Source: Euptelea pleiosperma
Lineage: Eukaryota; Streptophyta; Magnoliopsida; Ranunculales; Eupteleaceae
DNA length: 64,000 nucleotides
Assembly: GCA_035048495.1 (NCBI GenBank)
Contig: CM068552.1
Coordinates: forward strand, 16,120,753 to 16,184,752
Direction of reading: 5' to 3'
Shown here: one piece after another, positions 33,650-44,253 of the stretch
Layout: every line of letters starts with the position of its first letter
Numbering within the stretch: the first letter of the stretch is position 1
The notes under the pieces: generated by a model
Told to the model about the DNA's origin: nothing
What the model saw: the letters and a program-made list of their open reading frames with translations, nothing else
Databases searched by the model: none
Translations under genes and position numbers: made by a program

Positions 33650-35190
33650 GTATATCATAAACTAAAGCAAAATCAGCAAAGGTGATCCACTTTGTCCCTC
33701 CTACACGCATGGGCGAGCAAGGAGCCCATGCAAGGAGGGTAGGACAGACCAATGCCTAGGAGAGGTCCGGAGTTTTGCGTTACCAACGATAAGGTTTGCA
33801 ACAATAGTACAATCCCTCCCTACGAGCAAAAGAGAACTAAAGACGAAGCACAAAAAGAATCATCAAGGTGAAGTGCATCCATGCAAATAGCCGACGAGTG
33901 TCACCCCAAAAACGTTGATTTGTTAGCCATGTGATCCACCAAGTCTCAGGCATCAGATTCCACCACCAGGTACTAAATCCCAAGATCCACGACTGCCCGA
34001 ATTCTCCCTCTCATCGCCTTTGCCTTGACTTCTTATGCTGACTTTGCCCTAGATTTGAACCCTCCTGCTGCCACAAACTCGTTAGATTCATTTCTGATAA
34101 TAAAGCCTAAACCAGCCCCTTAAAAGACAGGTCCCAAGCCCCATTAGTGTTGAACTTATTCCAACTCACAGGTGGAGGGGTCCAAACAGGGGGTACTCTC
34201 TCAGGGGATGGTTCAAAAGGTTAGGTAATGACAATGTAGGGCTCCACAGACTAGAGTGGCAGGAGAGGGTTGTTCTTCATGTCTCTGAATATGACAGCAT
34301 TCCTATTCATCCAAAATCTCTAAAGGAGGATATAAATGTAGGTTGTCTGGTGTTGGTCAGTTTCATCTCTTTGGTTATAGTTGTGTAACAAATAGAGGAC
34401 CCACTTGAAAGCCTTCTCGAGTCCTAGGTTCAGAGTACGCATTGTTAAGGGATAGGCAAACCAAAATTTCACTACATTGGGGCAGTAAAGGAGAGCATGA
34501 ATGGTATTCTCAAAAGGGTCCCCACATCTTGGGCACCTAAAAAGGATATCTATCATTATGGAATGGAGTTTCGCCTTGGTGAGTAAAATGCCCTTAAGAA
34601 ATTTCTACATGAACATTTGATAATGAAAGGGAATCAAAATTTTCCAAGTTTGGTTCCAAATGGTGTGGGGTAATTTGGGAGGTATGCCGAGGTGGAGGTA
34701 GGTTGAAGGTTGTTATACATAGCTTTGGAAGAGAACTTACCTTTTTTGTCCAGGTCTCAAAGCCATCTATCCTCAAAAGGTTGGGAGTTGAGATTGATGT
34801 TGAGGATTTGGATAGACACCTCAAGGGCAAACTTATCTTGGAGAAGCCTGGAATTCAAGGTTATATTTGGAAAGATGAGTTCCTTAACTTTTACTAGAGA
34901 GCTATTCGGTAAATGATCGAGAGTGGCTAAAATCCAAGGATCAGTCCAAATGTTTGTTTATGCACCATCTCTTGTGTGCCTAATAAAGTGAGGTTTGACC
35001 GTATCCTTGGTCTTATGATTACTCCTCCAGCACCAAGGATCCCCAGCTTTAAGGCCAGTTTCAAAGATGGAGGACATAGGGAAATGTTTGGATTTAAGGG
35101 TCATGTTTAGAGGGGATTTCGGAAGAGAGAAGAGCTTCCAAACATTTTTAGCAAGGACAACGAGATTGGTTTCATACTGATTCATCATCA
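33650..35190 (-). pseudogene. LINE relic with zinc-binding and RNase H-like parts
   Basis: On the minus strand, near 34530, RCPRCGDPFENTIHALLYCP followed by VVKFWF is the zinc-binding domain of plant non-LTR reverse transcriptases. Lower coordinates (about 33990..33750) read like the RNase H domain (VVESDA.DLVDHMANKS) with stops. 34960..35190 gives further degraded coding. It is non-functional. Confidence 0.65.
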
Positions 35191-35984
35191 TACAACGGAA
35201 TTATGTATCTCCATTTGATACTTTTCGAAGGAAATTGTGTAATGCCATGCATGCAAACACTATGGCTACGTTTGGTTCGGCACTTTTCTTGGAAAGGAAA
35301 ACGAAAACCCATAAAAGTACCATTTCCGTGTGTTTGGTTAGTGTGGAAAAGTGGGCCCCATGGGAAATTCACTTCCAAGACCCCTCGTTTCAATGGAAAA
35401 CGACTTCCGCTTTGCACAAATTGAAGTTGATTTTCTAGCCACGCACATCTAGGATTCTTCTTCCTTCTTTGTTGGCATCATATCCTTCGACGATTTCTCA
35501 GCTTTTTTTTCGTTGATATCATGAAGAAATCATTCCACTTCTTCCCTTCTTTTAGCTTCTTTTGTTACTTGACATGCGATGTGAAGAATCCGTAAGAATC
35601 TTGTCCATTAACGCGAGAAACAATAAAGAAGACGAAGAGGAACATGAGAGAACAAAGAAACCTGCGATCTCCCATATTATTCTTTTCTTTACTAGAGAAC
35701 TGGGTTTTCACCCCCTTTTTTCTCTTCGGGTTTAAATATAAAGGATGGTTAAATGGGGTTGAAGTAGAGGAAGGGATCTACTAAAGGGAGCTTCTCCTGG
35801 TCATTAATGGAGCTGCAGAGAACGTGGGTTCTCTCTCTCCCTCAATCATTTTCTTTATCTTCGTTTTCTGTTATTTCTATGATTCAAGTTGATGGTGGGG
35901 ACAGGAAGAGGCGGTGAGATCTGATGATCAATCTCTTGATCTATTGCTGCCTTTTGTAAGAAGTAACAAGGAGAAAGTATGACC
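35191..35984. other. Non-coding stretch
   Basis: 35270..35420 holds GTTTGGTT-type AT-rich sequence with a long GGAAAA/TTTTCC symmetry, perhaps an old MITE. No gene is seen in the rest. Confidence 0.35.
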
Positions 35985-36112
35985 TGTTAGAGTAAAACTT
36001 CTGTCAGAAGATGTTGTGACCCAACCCACAATACGAGCCACATGGCACACTATTAGAGGGCGTTGACCGTATGGATGTTTAGCCAGTCCCTCGGTGGACC
36101 TGCAAACCAAAC
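35985..36112. mobile_element. Left-half copy of the CACGTGGC-type MITE
   Basis: Starts AGAGTAAAACTTCTGTCAG, continues CACAATACGAGCCACATGG and CGTATGGATGTTTAGCCAG, and stops after GGACCTGCAAACC. It is homologous to the left arms at 41431 and 53365. Confidence 0.6.
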
Positions 36113-37471
36113 ACAGCCTATATTCCTTTAGGTCAGAGAATATAGTGCCATCCTCTTTAAAATTGAAAAGTGCACCTTCAACACGCTATAGGATAACTAA
36201 TTGCATCTCTTAACTTTGCATGTGCATGGTTAAATACTTCTCCATTCCCTCTAGGGCGACCACCACTTCGAAAGTTAGCTAACCAATACCGCGCATTGTG
36301 GTATGGTGCCATGAATCCATGTGTGCATTTAGGCGGCATCTACCAAGTAATATTTATCTATATAAAAATAATACATGTCTTCTTATTATGTAATTAAGAG
36401 TAACTAATAAATTTGCACCAAGGAAGACGAATTAAAAATTACCTAGAGGGGGCATCGAAAATTTGTTTGCTGGATCACGTATAGTTTTCATTCAGAACCC
36501 TTGAATCATGTGCAACTCCTTCACATCTAACTACCACGTAGGTAAATATCATATTGAAAATAACCATAACATTTTGATGGTATTCACCCTTTCCTATTCT
36601 CATATACGATATTTGCTTATTATCTATTGCAATGCATGGGTGGACAAGTGTTCTATCTATTGCACCAATGGCACCCTAGACAACCAATCTTATGGTGAAA
36701 GATTCAAATTTTTTTATAATGAAACTTTACCTTAAATATTTATCTAAGTCGATGATTTGTTCGGATCTCACTAGCTAATATCTTCATCGAATGATAGAAT
36801 GACAATCATATCTTTTGAAAACTTTAGCCTGGCCTACAAGACTTCACGAAAAGTACTTGTGCATTGTCTGCCCCGAGTGTTGAAATCAATTTTTGACCAA
36901 TTTATTTTGAAGATTGAAAAACATTGCCATCTTTTTCTTCGACAATCAAATATCTACTGTTTGTAAGCCATTTCTTTCTCAGAACTAGTTACACAAACCA
37001 ATGAACATATGCTTATCCATCCTACAACTCAAAGCAAACCGTTGAAGAGCCTTATAAGGGCTCTTTCATAAACGAAGGACTCAAAAGTGAGGATGTACTT
37101 GTTGGTTCTGATCTCTTAATACTGGATTAGTTGTAATATTTAATTAAAATCTTTAATGATAGAATCTCCAATACCCTCCTCTGCTCGGATGTCATAATTA
37201 CTTTTACTAAGATCATAAAAAAATCATATTGTTCAAAAAAAAAGTAAACATATTTTCAAAGGACCCACATATAGATGTTCATTATCAAAAGTCAGAAATA
37301 TATGTTCTACATAATTGGCATGAGAGAGTAGATCACTTCTTCTAATGAGATGGTTGAAATGTACCAAAAAAGTCCACGGTTGTAGATATAAGGACCAATT
37401 TCAGCCAAAACATCCTAATCATCAATCTAATGAGAAAACATATTTGATATTGGCTTACATGCATGCTCTAT
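36113..37471. other. Non-coding AT-rich stretch
   Basis: No gene, tRNA or recognisable repeat. Only short open frames without family features. Confidence 0.4.
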
Positions 37472-37750
37472 CACTACACTAAAAAAGCCAATTTGCAATA
37501 GGTTGTTTTTTGGTTTTGCAACTGTTTAAAACCATTTCAAAATTTTAAAACGGCTGATAACTGTTTCAAATTCGAAAGAACTGTTGCAAAAGTTGTTTAT
37601 AAATGAATTTTTTTTACAACGGATTTGGTCCCATTTGCAACGGTTTAGACTATTGTAAACGAAGTGTCAGAACCGTTGTAAATGTTTTGAAACTGTTCTG
37701 ACATAGTTTTATGACGGTTTGAAGTTGTTGCAAAGTTTTTACAGATAAAA
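37472..37750 (+). mobile_element. CACTA-type transposon end (partial)
   Basis: CACTACACTAAAAAAGCC at 37472 matches the usual CACTA terminus. It is followed by many subterminal motifs of the form AACNGTTGCAAA and ACGGTT in both orientations. The opposite terminus was not found in the window, so it is a truncated copy. Confidence 0.6.
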
Positions 37751-37851
37751 AAAATTTGCACTTGCAAGTGTTCCCGCGAACATGCGACCCTATATCAAAA
37801 CTTGAATCGTCTCAAATCCCCAATATCAATCTCAAACCCTCTAAAATTCTC

Positions 37852-37857
<6 letters not shown>

Positions 37858-37936
<79 letters not shown>
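37858..37936. repeat. (TC)n microsatellite
   Basis: About 39 TC units without interruption. Confidence 0.95.
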
Positions 37937-37939
<3 letters not shown>

Positions 37940-38055
37940 GATCTCTCCCACCGTCACCCTATCTCGTCAGATCATCACCGCCCTCACTTGTCAGACCATC
38001 GTTGCCCTTGCTCATCGGATCACCGTCGCCCTTGTCGTCATCATTGCCGATACAA

Positions 38056-38059
<4 letters not shown>

Positions 38060-38120
<61 letters not shown>
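38060..38120. repeat. (CT)n microsatellite, second tract
   Basis: About 30 CT units, separated from the first tract by 123 bp of GATCACCG/TCGTC-rich sequence. Confidence 0.95.
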
Positions 38121-38125
<5 letters not shown>

Positions 38126-38455
38126 ATTTGAGGGTTTGGGCGTGGATCGCCATCGCTAGCACAGAGATCTCTCGATCATCATCTCAATCTCGCAAAAATC
38201 CCTTTGAATCCATAACCCCTCACCACCCCACCCTAATAGCTCAAATCCTAACCTTAATCTTTCCCTCTCTCAACCCTAATCTGGTAAAACAATAGTGGTC
38301 ATTTGTTTATGGTGAACCGGGTTTCAAACGAAATCGACCAAAATGTTTATTGCCTTGTCCTATGGCGAAACTGAAATGAAAAGGGTGAAACATTTCGGTT
38401 TCAGCCAACATTTTGAACCATGAACGCCCCTATAGTTGTGTGATCTTATAACTGA
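38121..38455. other. Non-coding flank of the microsatellites
   Basis: CT-rich then AT-rich sequence with no gene recognised. Confidence 0.4.
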
Positions 38456-38870
38456 AATGGCATCAAATTTGATCTGACGCCAATTGAAACAACATTATAT
38501 TTGGTTTAAAATCTAATGGTCTACCAATCAGAGTGATTTTTGGTATGTATATCCACCAAGGTGTGTGCTAAACATCCATGCAGTCAATGGGCCTAGATGG
38601 CAATTGTGAGTAACAAAAAGCGTGCTTCCTTGTGGCTAAAAACGCCAGGTATGCCTTGTTACATATTTTTTCAAAAAAATAAAGAAGATTTGTTTTGATG
38701 CCAATTGAAATGGTGCTAGAATAGTTTTGATGCCATTTCAATTGGCATTAAAACAATTTTGAAGCCCTTTCAAATGGCGTCATTTCGGTTAGGGGTAATT
38801 CAAATAAATCGGATCTGATGCCATTTCAATTGGCTTCAAAGTTCCGACGCCAATTGAAATGGCGTTTTGT
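38456..38870. repeat. Repeated inverted motif GCCAATTGAAATGGC
   Basis: The motif or its inverse GCCATTTCAATTGGC occurs about seven times, in both orientations. Some copies are separated by a MITE-like piece at 38505..38605 (GATTTTTGGTATGTATATCC). It may be the arms of small nested foldback elements. Confidence 0.55.
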
Positions 38871-40540
38871 ATTCTTTTTTAAAATTTTTTAAAATAAGTA
38901 TTATTTTTATAAATTGATTTAATATCGTATCTTTTTTAAATTTTCCGTAAGAATTTACATAGCTCACATTGTAATAACTTGGCAAGGATAGTGGAACTAG
39001 TATTGAGACCATAGTTATGAATTCGGCAAACGACAAAAAATACAATACAAAAAGTGTAACTCGGATTATCATCCAAAAATTCAACAAAGAATAAAATAAG
39101 ATAAAAAAAAAAGTAACAAAAAATAATGATTGTTTTTGCAACTTTCTACATTTTTTCTCCATTTAAATTTTTGAATAGTTAGAGAACAATTCACGTATAA
39201 TATAGACCCATAAAAATATGTTTTTACCAAATCTTCGAAAAGTTCAGCCATATAATGTGTTTTTCTTCAAAAATAAAATTTGCGTATAATACATGAATAT
39301 ACACAAACTTACTGTGATTGAGACCATAGAACTACCTTGTATTAAGTAGTAATGCATTGTTGTTCATGGTCTAATATTAGTAATTTTATTTCTTGTCTAC
39401 CATTTTCAAAATAAAGAGTGGTTACTCAACAAATCATTTTGTACAATCTAGGAGACTCATTTTCTACAATGATTGTATTTATTGCAGACCAAGTGGGAAA
39501 ATATAAAATTATTTGGTGTCAAACAATAAAAAATAAAATTTGCTAAAACTTGGATAAGGTATAACTTGGTTGGGTTAAGTCAAGAAGATGAGCCAAATAC
39601 TATATTACATATAGTAAACTCGGTGTATTTTAAAAAGTGAATTTGCAACATATAATTAAAGTGCAGCCTCAATTCTCTCTTCTTGTTAAAGGATGGGAGC
39701 TCTCTCCTCCCTATTTTTTGTATTTCTCTCAATCCTCTCTCTTGTTTCACTTTAGAGAATTTTTGTAGTTCTCTTAATACTCTCTCTTGTTTCACTTTAG
39801 CGAATTTTTGTACTCGTGTTTACGAGGTTTATAGCACGACACGACTAAGATCAAATTGACAGATGATGAATCCGGGTATGTAAAGTTTAGGTTTTAATTC
39901 CTACCATGTTATTATGTATGAAAATGATCTGGTAAATTACACGAGCTATTCCATTTTATATATTGTTCATGCATGTCCGTGTTTTTCTTACAAATCGGCC
40001 CAAACCATGCAAGTTCAACTGGTGAAATTGCGAACTTGTCCGGAAACCAACTCGAATGAACATCGACAAATAATTTTATTAAAAATTGTTATGAAATATT
40101 AATATTGTTCAAATCAAATTGTTAGATTTAAAAAAAGAAAAAAAAAACCATTGTCTGGGGTGGTCAACCAGTCTAACCTATCTCTTCTTAATATCTATTC
40201 TACTATTTAAAGGGCGAAGGCTCTTCTTACGTGCCTCACGTTAAACCCCAATATCCCACAAATGCCATTATTTTTGCTTATTTTATTTTCTTCATTTTAT
40301 TTATTTGACAGGGGCTTTTTAGTCTTTTTTGTACCAAAGAACACGTCACCCTGCAACTCATTCAATGTTAAAAAAGTAAAATAAATCATTATTCCTAATA
40401 TGGCCTCAAGTTCCTTAAATCGACACAATTGTTTATTTCAGTTTTTGAATTTTTTTTTAATTTACAATGGTGTCTTAGTTATTCAATATTTTCACATTTC
40501 AACTCAATTGTACAAGTAATTATTACATCCTGACATGACA
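38871..40540. other. AT-rich non-coding stretch
   Basis: Very AT-rich. No gene, RNA gene or structured repeat recognised. Confidence 0.45.
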
Positions 40541-40599
40541 CTTAAACTCTATGACTAGAAAATTTTAGATGATGAAGTCCATCATCAAAGTTAATAATG

Positions 40600-40890
40600 G
40601 AATCATAATGTGAGACACGTGCCACCTTATCAAAGGTTACTGACTGTATGGATGTTGGGTTCATCCCTAGATGGATTTATGTAACAAAAATAAATCCGAT
40701 TAGTGATCATTTTTAACCTTTGGATCATAATGATCAAAATTCACGATTTCAAATAAATCAAGAAAAAGACTTGGTTATAAATTACTGATCAGGATGAATT
40801 TTGATATGCAAGTTCAATTAGGGATGGGCAAAACATCCATACAGTCAATGATCTCTAAGATTGTGCCACATGGCTCATAATGTGGCTCAT
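40600..40890. mobile_element. Diverged MITE of the CACGTGGC family
   Basis: Left arm AATGTGAGACACGTGCCAC and TGACTGTATGGATGTTGGG; right arm AACATCCATACAGTCAATG and GTGCCACATGGCTCATAATG. The centre has the usual GATTAGTGAT and ACTGATCAGG. A further decayed copy follows at 40920..41170. Confidence 0.65.
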
Positions 40891-40919
40891 CATTAATGGT
40901 GTCGAAATTCATTGCTAAT

Positions 40920-41180
40920 CAGGATGAATTTTCGTAGGCAAAACATCTATTCGGTAAATCGCACGTGCGTGGTGGTGTCATTGGCCAAAAATGCACCTCA
41001 AACTGCTTGCTAAATAGTAATGCTAAAAATCTACAATTGAAAACAAACCACGAAAAAGACTCTAATACAATGGATAGAAATTGCAAATCAGGATAAATTT
41101 TCATAGGTGGGTCTATCTCGAGATAGGAAAACATCTATACAGCCCGTGGTCTCTAAATGTGTGCCACGTGAAAGGTGCTG
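40920..41180. mobile_element. Strongly decayed MITE of the same family
   Basis: Fragments such as TAGGAAAACATCTATACAG and TGTGCCACGTG on the right and GCAAAACATCTATTCGG on the left share the family pattern. Confidence 0.45.
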
Positions 41181-41430
41181 CCACGCGTAAGGTGCATGTG
41201 CATCACTCGTGTCATTCCCCTAGTTTTATTATAATAAATTTATTTATGATGTCATACGATGCCAAGAGTGAATCAGGTTGACTTGTCCCCACTATTTCTC
41301 ATTTGGTAACTAGTCTATATGAGAGCATTGATCAAACAACTTGTATGTCAACTCAACAAAACGTCTACTAGAGCTACAAAATGAGCGAACCATCGAGTAA
41401 ACCTTCGCTCACACCCGTGTGTGAGCGAAG

Positions 41431-41749
41431 CCAAGCACAGCCCATAATACGAGCCACGTGGCACACTCTTAGAGGATGCTGACTGTATGGATGTTTGGCC
41501 AGTCCCTCGGTGGACCTGCAAACCGAAAATCAGCCTGATTAGTGATGTTAGACCTTTGGATCTAGTACCCTAAATAATGCTCGAAATTCCGACGGTTGAA
41601 ACAATCAACCCATGAAAATGACTCCAATCCAACGCTTGGAAATCACTAATCATGCTAATTTTTGGTTTACAAGTCCACCGAAGGACTGGCCAAACATCCA
41701 TACAGTCATCGTCCTCTAAGAGTGTGCCACGTAGCTCGTATTGTGGGTG
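41431..41749. mobile_element. Well-preserved MITE of the CACGTGGC family
   Basis: 319 bp. The arms contain AATACGAGCCACGTGGCACA and CTGTATGGATGTTTGGCCAG with their inverses. A candidate 9-bp target duplication differs at one base (TGAGCGAAG at 41422..41430, TGAGCAAAG at 41750..41758). This would place the family in the Mutator superfamily. Confidence 0.75.
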
Positions 41750-41794
41750 TGAGCAAAGGTTTTCTCATCTTGTATTCAATTAATACACATGATC

Positions 41795-41976
41795 CTTTTT
41801 TTTTTTGATAACGTGCGCAGCAAACATTGGTGATGGGACTAGTCCTACGGGTGTGCGCGCTTACCCAAGCCTTCCCGTACATACACCACAGTTTACGCAA
41901 GGGGCACAGTCTCGAACTCACGGCCTTGGGGAGCATACCCAAGTCGCTACATCTTACCACTGAACCACTCCATTTG
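41795..41976 (-). mobile_element. tRNA-derived SINE, second copy
   Basis: On the minus strand it begins near CAAATGGAGTGGTTCAG, with A box TGGTTCAGTGG and a B-box-like GAGTTCGAGACTG. It ends in a 12-base A tail (T run 41795..41806). The body (GGGTAAGCGCGCACACCCGT) matches the SINE at 27392..27576. Confidence 0.75.
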
Positions 41977-42310
41977 TTAGTCAATTTAGGTGCAATGGCT
42001 AATGGGAAACCCAGTTTGTAGATGGTTTACATTGCCTTATCAACCGGATCCTTTGTGCTACGATCATCCAAATCTAATAGTTTAGTCCATCCATTGGATG
42101 GTTTAGATTGCCTTATCAACCAGATTCTTGTGCTATGATCATCCAAAATCTAATGGCCAGTGTGGTATTCCATTTTCACGCCAAAAATAAGACATTTTTC
42201 GCGAGCTTATTATATTGAGCGAAAAAATAACTATTTTAGGAGAAAGTAGGAGGTTCAAATTTACATAAATAAGATAACAAATAATAAAATTTGTAAGACA
42301 CTATCAACAA

Positions 42311-42382
42311 ATCAGAGTGGCGCAGCGGAAGCGTGGTGGGCCCATAACCCACAGGTCCCAGGATCGAAACCTGGCTCTGATA
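42311..42382 (+). tRNA. trnM-CAU (initiator): Initiator tRNA-Met (CAU)
   Basis: 72 nt. Acceptor stem ATCAGAG pairs with CTCTGAT, and the discriminator is A. The anticodon stem GTGGG/CCCAC holds the loop CCCATAA with anticodon CAT at 42343..42345. The T-loop reads ATCG, not TTCG. The first base pair is A-T and the anticodon stem has three G-C pairs, both initiator marks. It matches the known plant cytosolic initiator from memory. Internal A and B boxes are intact, and a T run (42418..42421) follows as Pol III terminator. It is the primer tRNA for the retroelements here. Confidence 0.97.
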
Positions 42383-42417
42383 GGATATCAGGAGCAGCTT
42401 CCTCAACTACTCAAACC

Positions 42418-42421
42418 TTTT
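42418..42421 (+). terminator. Pol III terminator of the tRNA-Met gene
   Basis: First run of four T, 36 bases after the tRNA end. A stronger run of six T is at 42431..42436. Confidence 0.6.
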
Positions 42422-42436
42422 GTCGTCTAATTTTTT

Positions 42437-42763
42437 ACGATATGCGAGCGAAGCAGAAAACTTGCCTCCCTGTATACTTTTCGCACTTACGCTGTACAGA
42501 GCAGGCTGAGGAGAGGTTTCTACGTTTTTTCTTAATGGAGAGAGCTCTTGAAATTAGGGTTTCACGAAGCACTCCTTAATTTTCTTATTCTCTTCTTGTT
42601 TTTTGGCTGAATTGTTTGATTATAGGTTTATCCACCGGAAGCCTTGCGGACAGAGTGACCAGGTGTTAGTATGAGTAAGTCTTTGGTCTTCTTCCTTTTA
42701 GCTGGAATTTTGAATTTTTGGGGAGTTATGCACTTGTGTTTGTTCAATGGAGTATGAGTAGAG
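42437..42763. other. Non-coding stretch after the tRNA gene
   Basis: Contains leader-like pyrimidine-rich sequence and possible splice sites, but no coding exon could be supported. Confidence 0.35.
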
Positions 42764-43330
42764 ACTTTGATTAGGGCTTTAACATGAGTACTTAGAATTT
42801 CTGGAGATTTTTGGATACTATGATGATCATCATTACTAAAAAAATCAATCGAGACATTACAAGCCATACTGAAAGTTGACCTAAAGTAATTGATTAATTG
42901 GATGCTGCAGTTTTTCAAATTCAAGTCAATTTTTTCTGAGGTTAGGAATGCCAGAATGGACTGATTTTTTGTAGGGATGGTTTCCACAGTGTAGACAACT
43001 CAATGTGTGGTTGGATTGTTTAACATGACCTCCATTTGGGCACTAACCAGACTTTGATTTGGGCTTTAACACGAGTACTTAGAATTTCTGGAGATTTTTA
43101 GATACTATGTTGATCATCATTACTAAAAAAATCAATCGAGACATTACTAACCATACTGAAAGTTGACCTAAAATAATGTTTTAATTGGATGGTACAGATT
43201 TTCAAATTCAAGTCAATTTTTTCTGAGGTTAGGAATGCCAGAATGGACTGATTTTTTGTGTGGATGGTTTCCACAGTGTAGACAACTCAATGTGCGGTTG
43301 GATTATTTAATATGATCTCCATGTGGGCCC
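42764..43330. repeat. Tandem duplication, two units of about 287 bp
   Basis: Unit 1 is 42764..43050 and unit 2 starts at 43051. They share long runs such as ACTTAGAATTTCTGGAGATT and CCAGAATGGACTGATTTTTT with few substitutions. No coding function is seen. Confidence 0.88.
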
Positions 43331-43819
43331 CCGAACTGTGTGTGTGTCTGTCGTTGCATTTGTACTGTCAGACCCCATCCCTGATGGTCCATCCAACACA
43401 CCTCCGCTGCTAACACAGATGGAGTTTAACTGTCTGGATGTACTAATACAAAAATTGTTCATTATATGTATACTTGTAATTTTTTTATAAGAATATTCAT
43501 TCAAAGAAATGAGTCCTTTTTGAACTTCGTGATAGTGTGCTTGGGGACGAATGTGTTGAGCGCTCTTTGTTTGGTGGTGCAATATCCAGTGCCTTCCCTC
43601 TTAGATTAAAAATTTAATGCCAAATTTGATTCGAATTCTAAGACGATTGAGAAGGTCACTGTTTTCCAGAATTGTAAGACGTAGGAAATATTTGTGACGC
43701 TCCTGATAATTAGGTGGTTTATATTGTTTTCTAGAAATCTGAACCTTTTTTTTTTCTAGAAATCTGAACCTTTCAATTATAATGTTGTAGCTGTAAATGC
43801 ATTCGCGAAAATGTAGGAG

Positions 43820-44092
43820 TAGCCTCAATATGTGACAAAATAAGGGAAAATTGATTAAGATGGTTTGGTCATGTATAACGAAGATGAATAACAGCACCAT
43901 TGAGGAGGAATGTGCAAGTCGAAGGTCTAAAAGAACGTGGAGAAGGTCAAAACCGACGTGGATTGAGGTTTTGAGAGGAGATTTTAAGAAACTTATTTTA
44001 ATGGAAGAAATGCCTGTAGACATAATTGAATGGATGAACAAGATTCGTGTAGCCAATCCCATATCGTTGCCTTTTGATGATGATGATGTACA
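43820..44092 (+). pseudogene. RTE LINE 3' end fragment
   Basis: Reads WFGHV-like and then RRSKRTWRRSKPTWIEVLRG and DIIEWMNKIRVANP, the C-terminus of the RTE polymerase seen also at 26640..26890. It ends in a GATGATGATGAT tail at 44078..44089, typical of RTE elements. It is 5' truncated. Confidence 0.75.
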
Positions 44093-44252
44093 TTCTACTT
44101 TTCTTGGCCAAAGAAGGTTATTGTGTATCCTTCTGGTGACAAGAGTCTGATTTTTGAGCTGTTAAATCTAAAGTGCAATGTTGAAAATAATGGCAATGCT
44201 GCTTGGTTTCTTCGAAACCTTGCTGCCGAATAAGACACCAAAAGAAGTTGGG
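44093..44252 (+). pseudogene. Mog1/Ran-release-factor-like exon relic
   Basis: One frame (from 44111) gives KKVIVYPSGDKSLIFELLNL then KCNVENNGNAAWFLRNLAAE, followed by TAA (44231) and DT. The pattern V.V.P..D.SLIFELL.LK....D.G.AAWFL.DLA.EQD belongs to plant homologues of Mog1/RANGRF, which acts on the GTPase Ran in nuclear transport. The TAA stands where family members have Gln (CAA). A GTAAGT follows at 44253. No other exon was found, so this is probably a pseudogene or a lone surviving exon. It lies directly after the RTE tail. Confidence 0.5.
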
Positions 44253-44253
44253 T

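Noticed and set aside
37756..38159. Open frames with Ser-Leu repeats
   Set aside because: Translation of (CT)n microsatellites.
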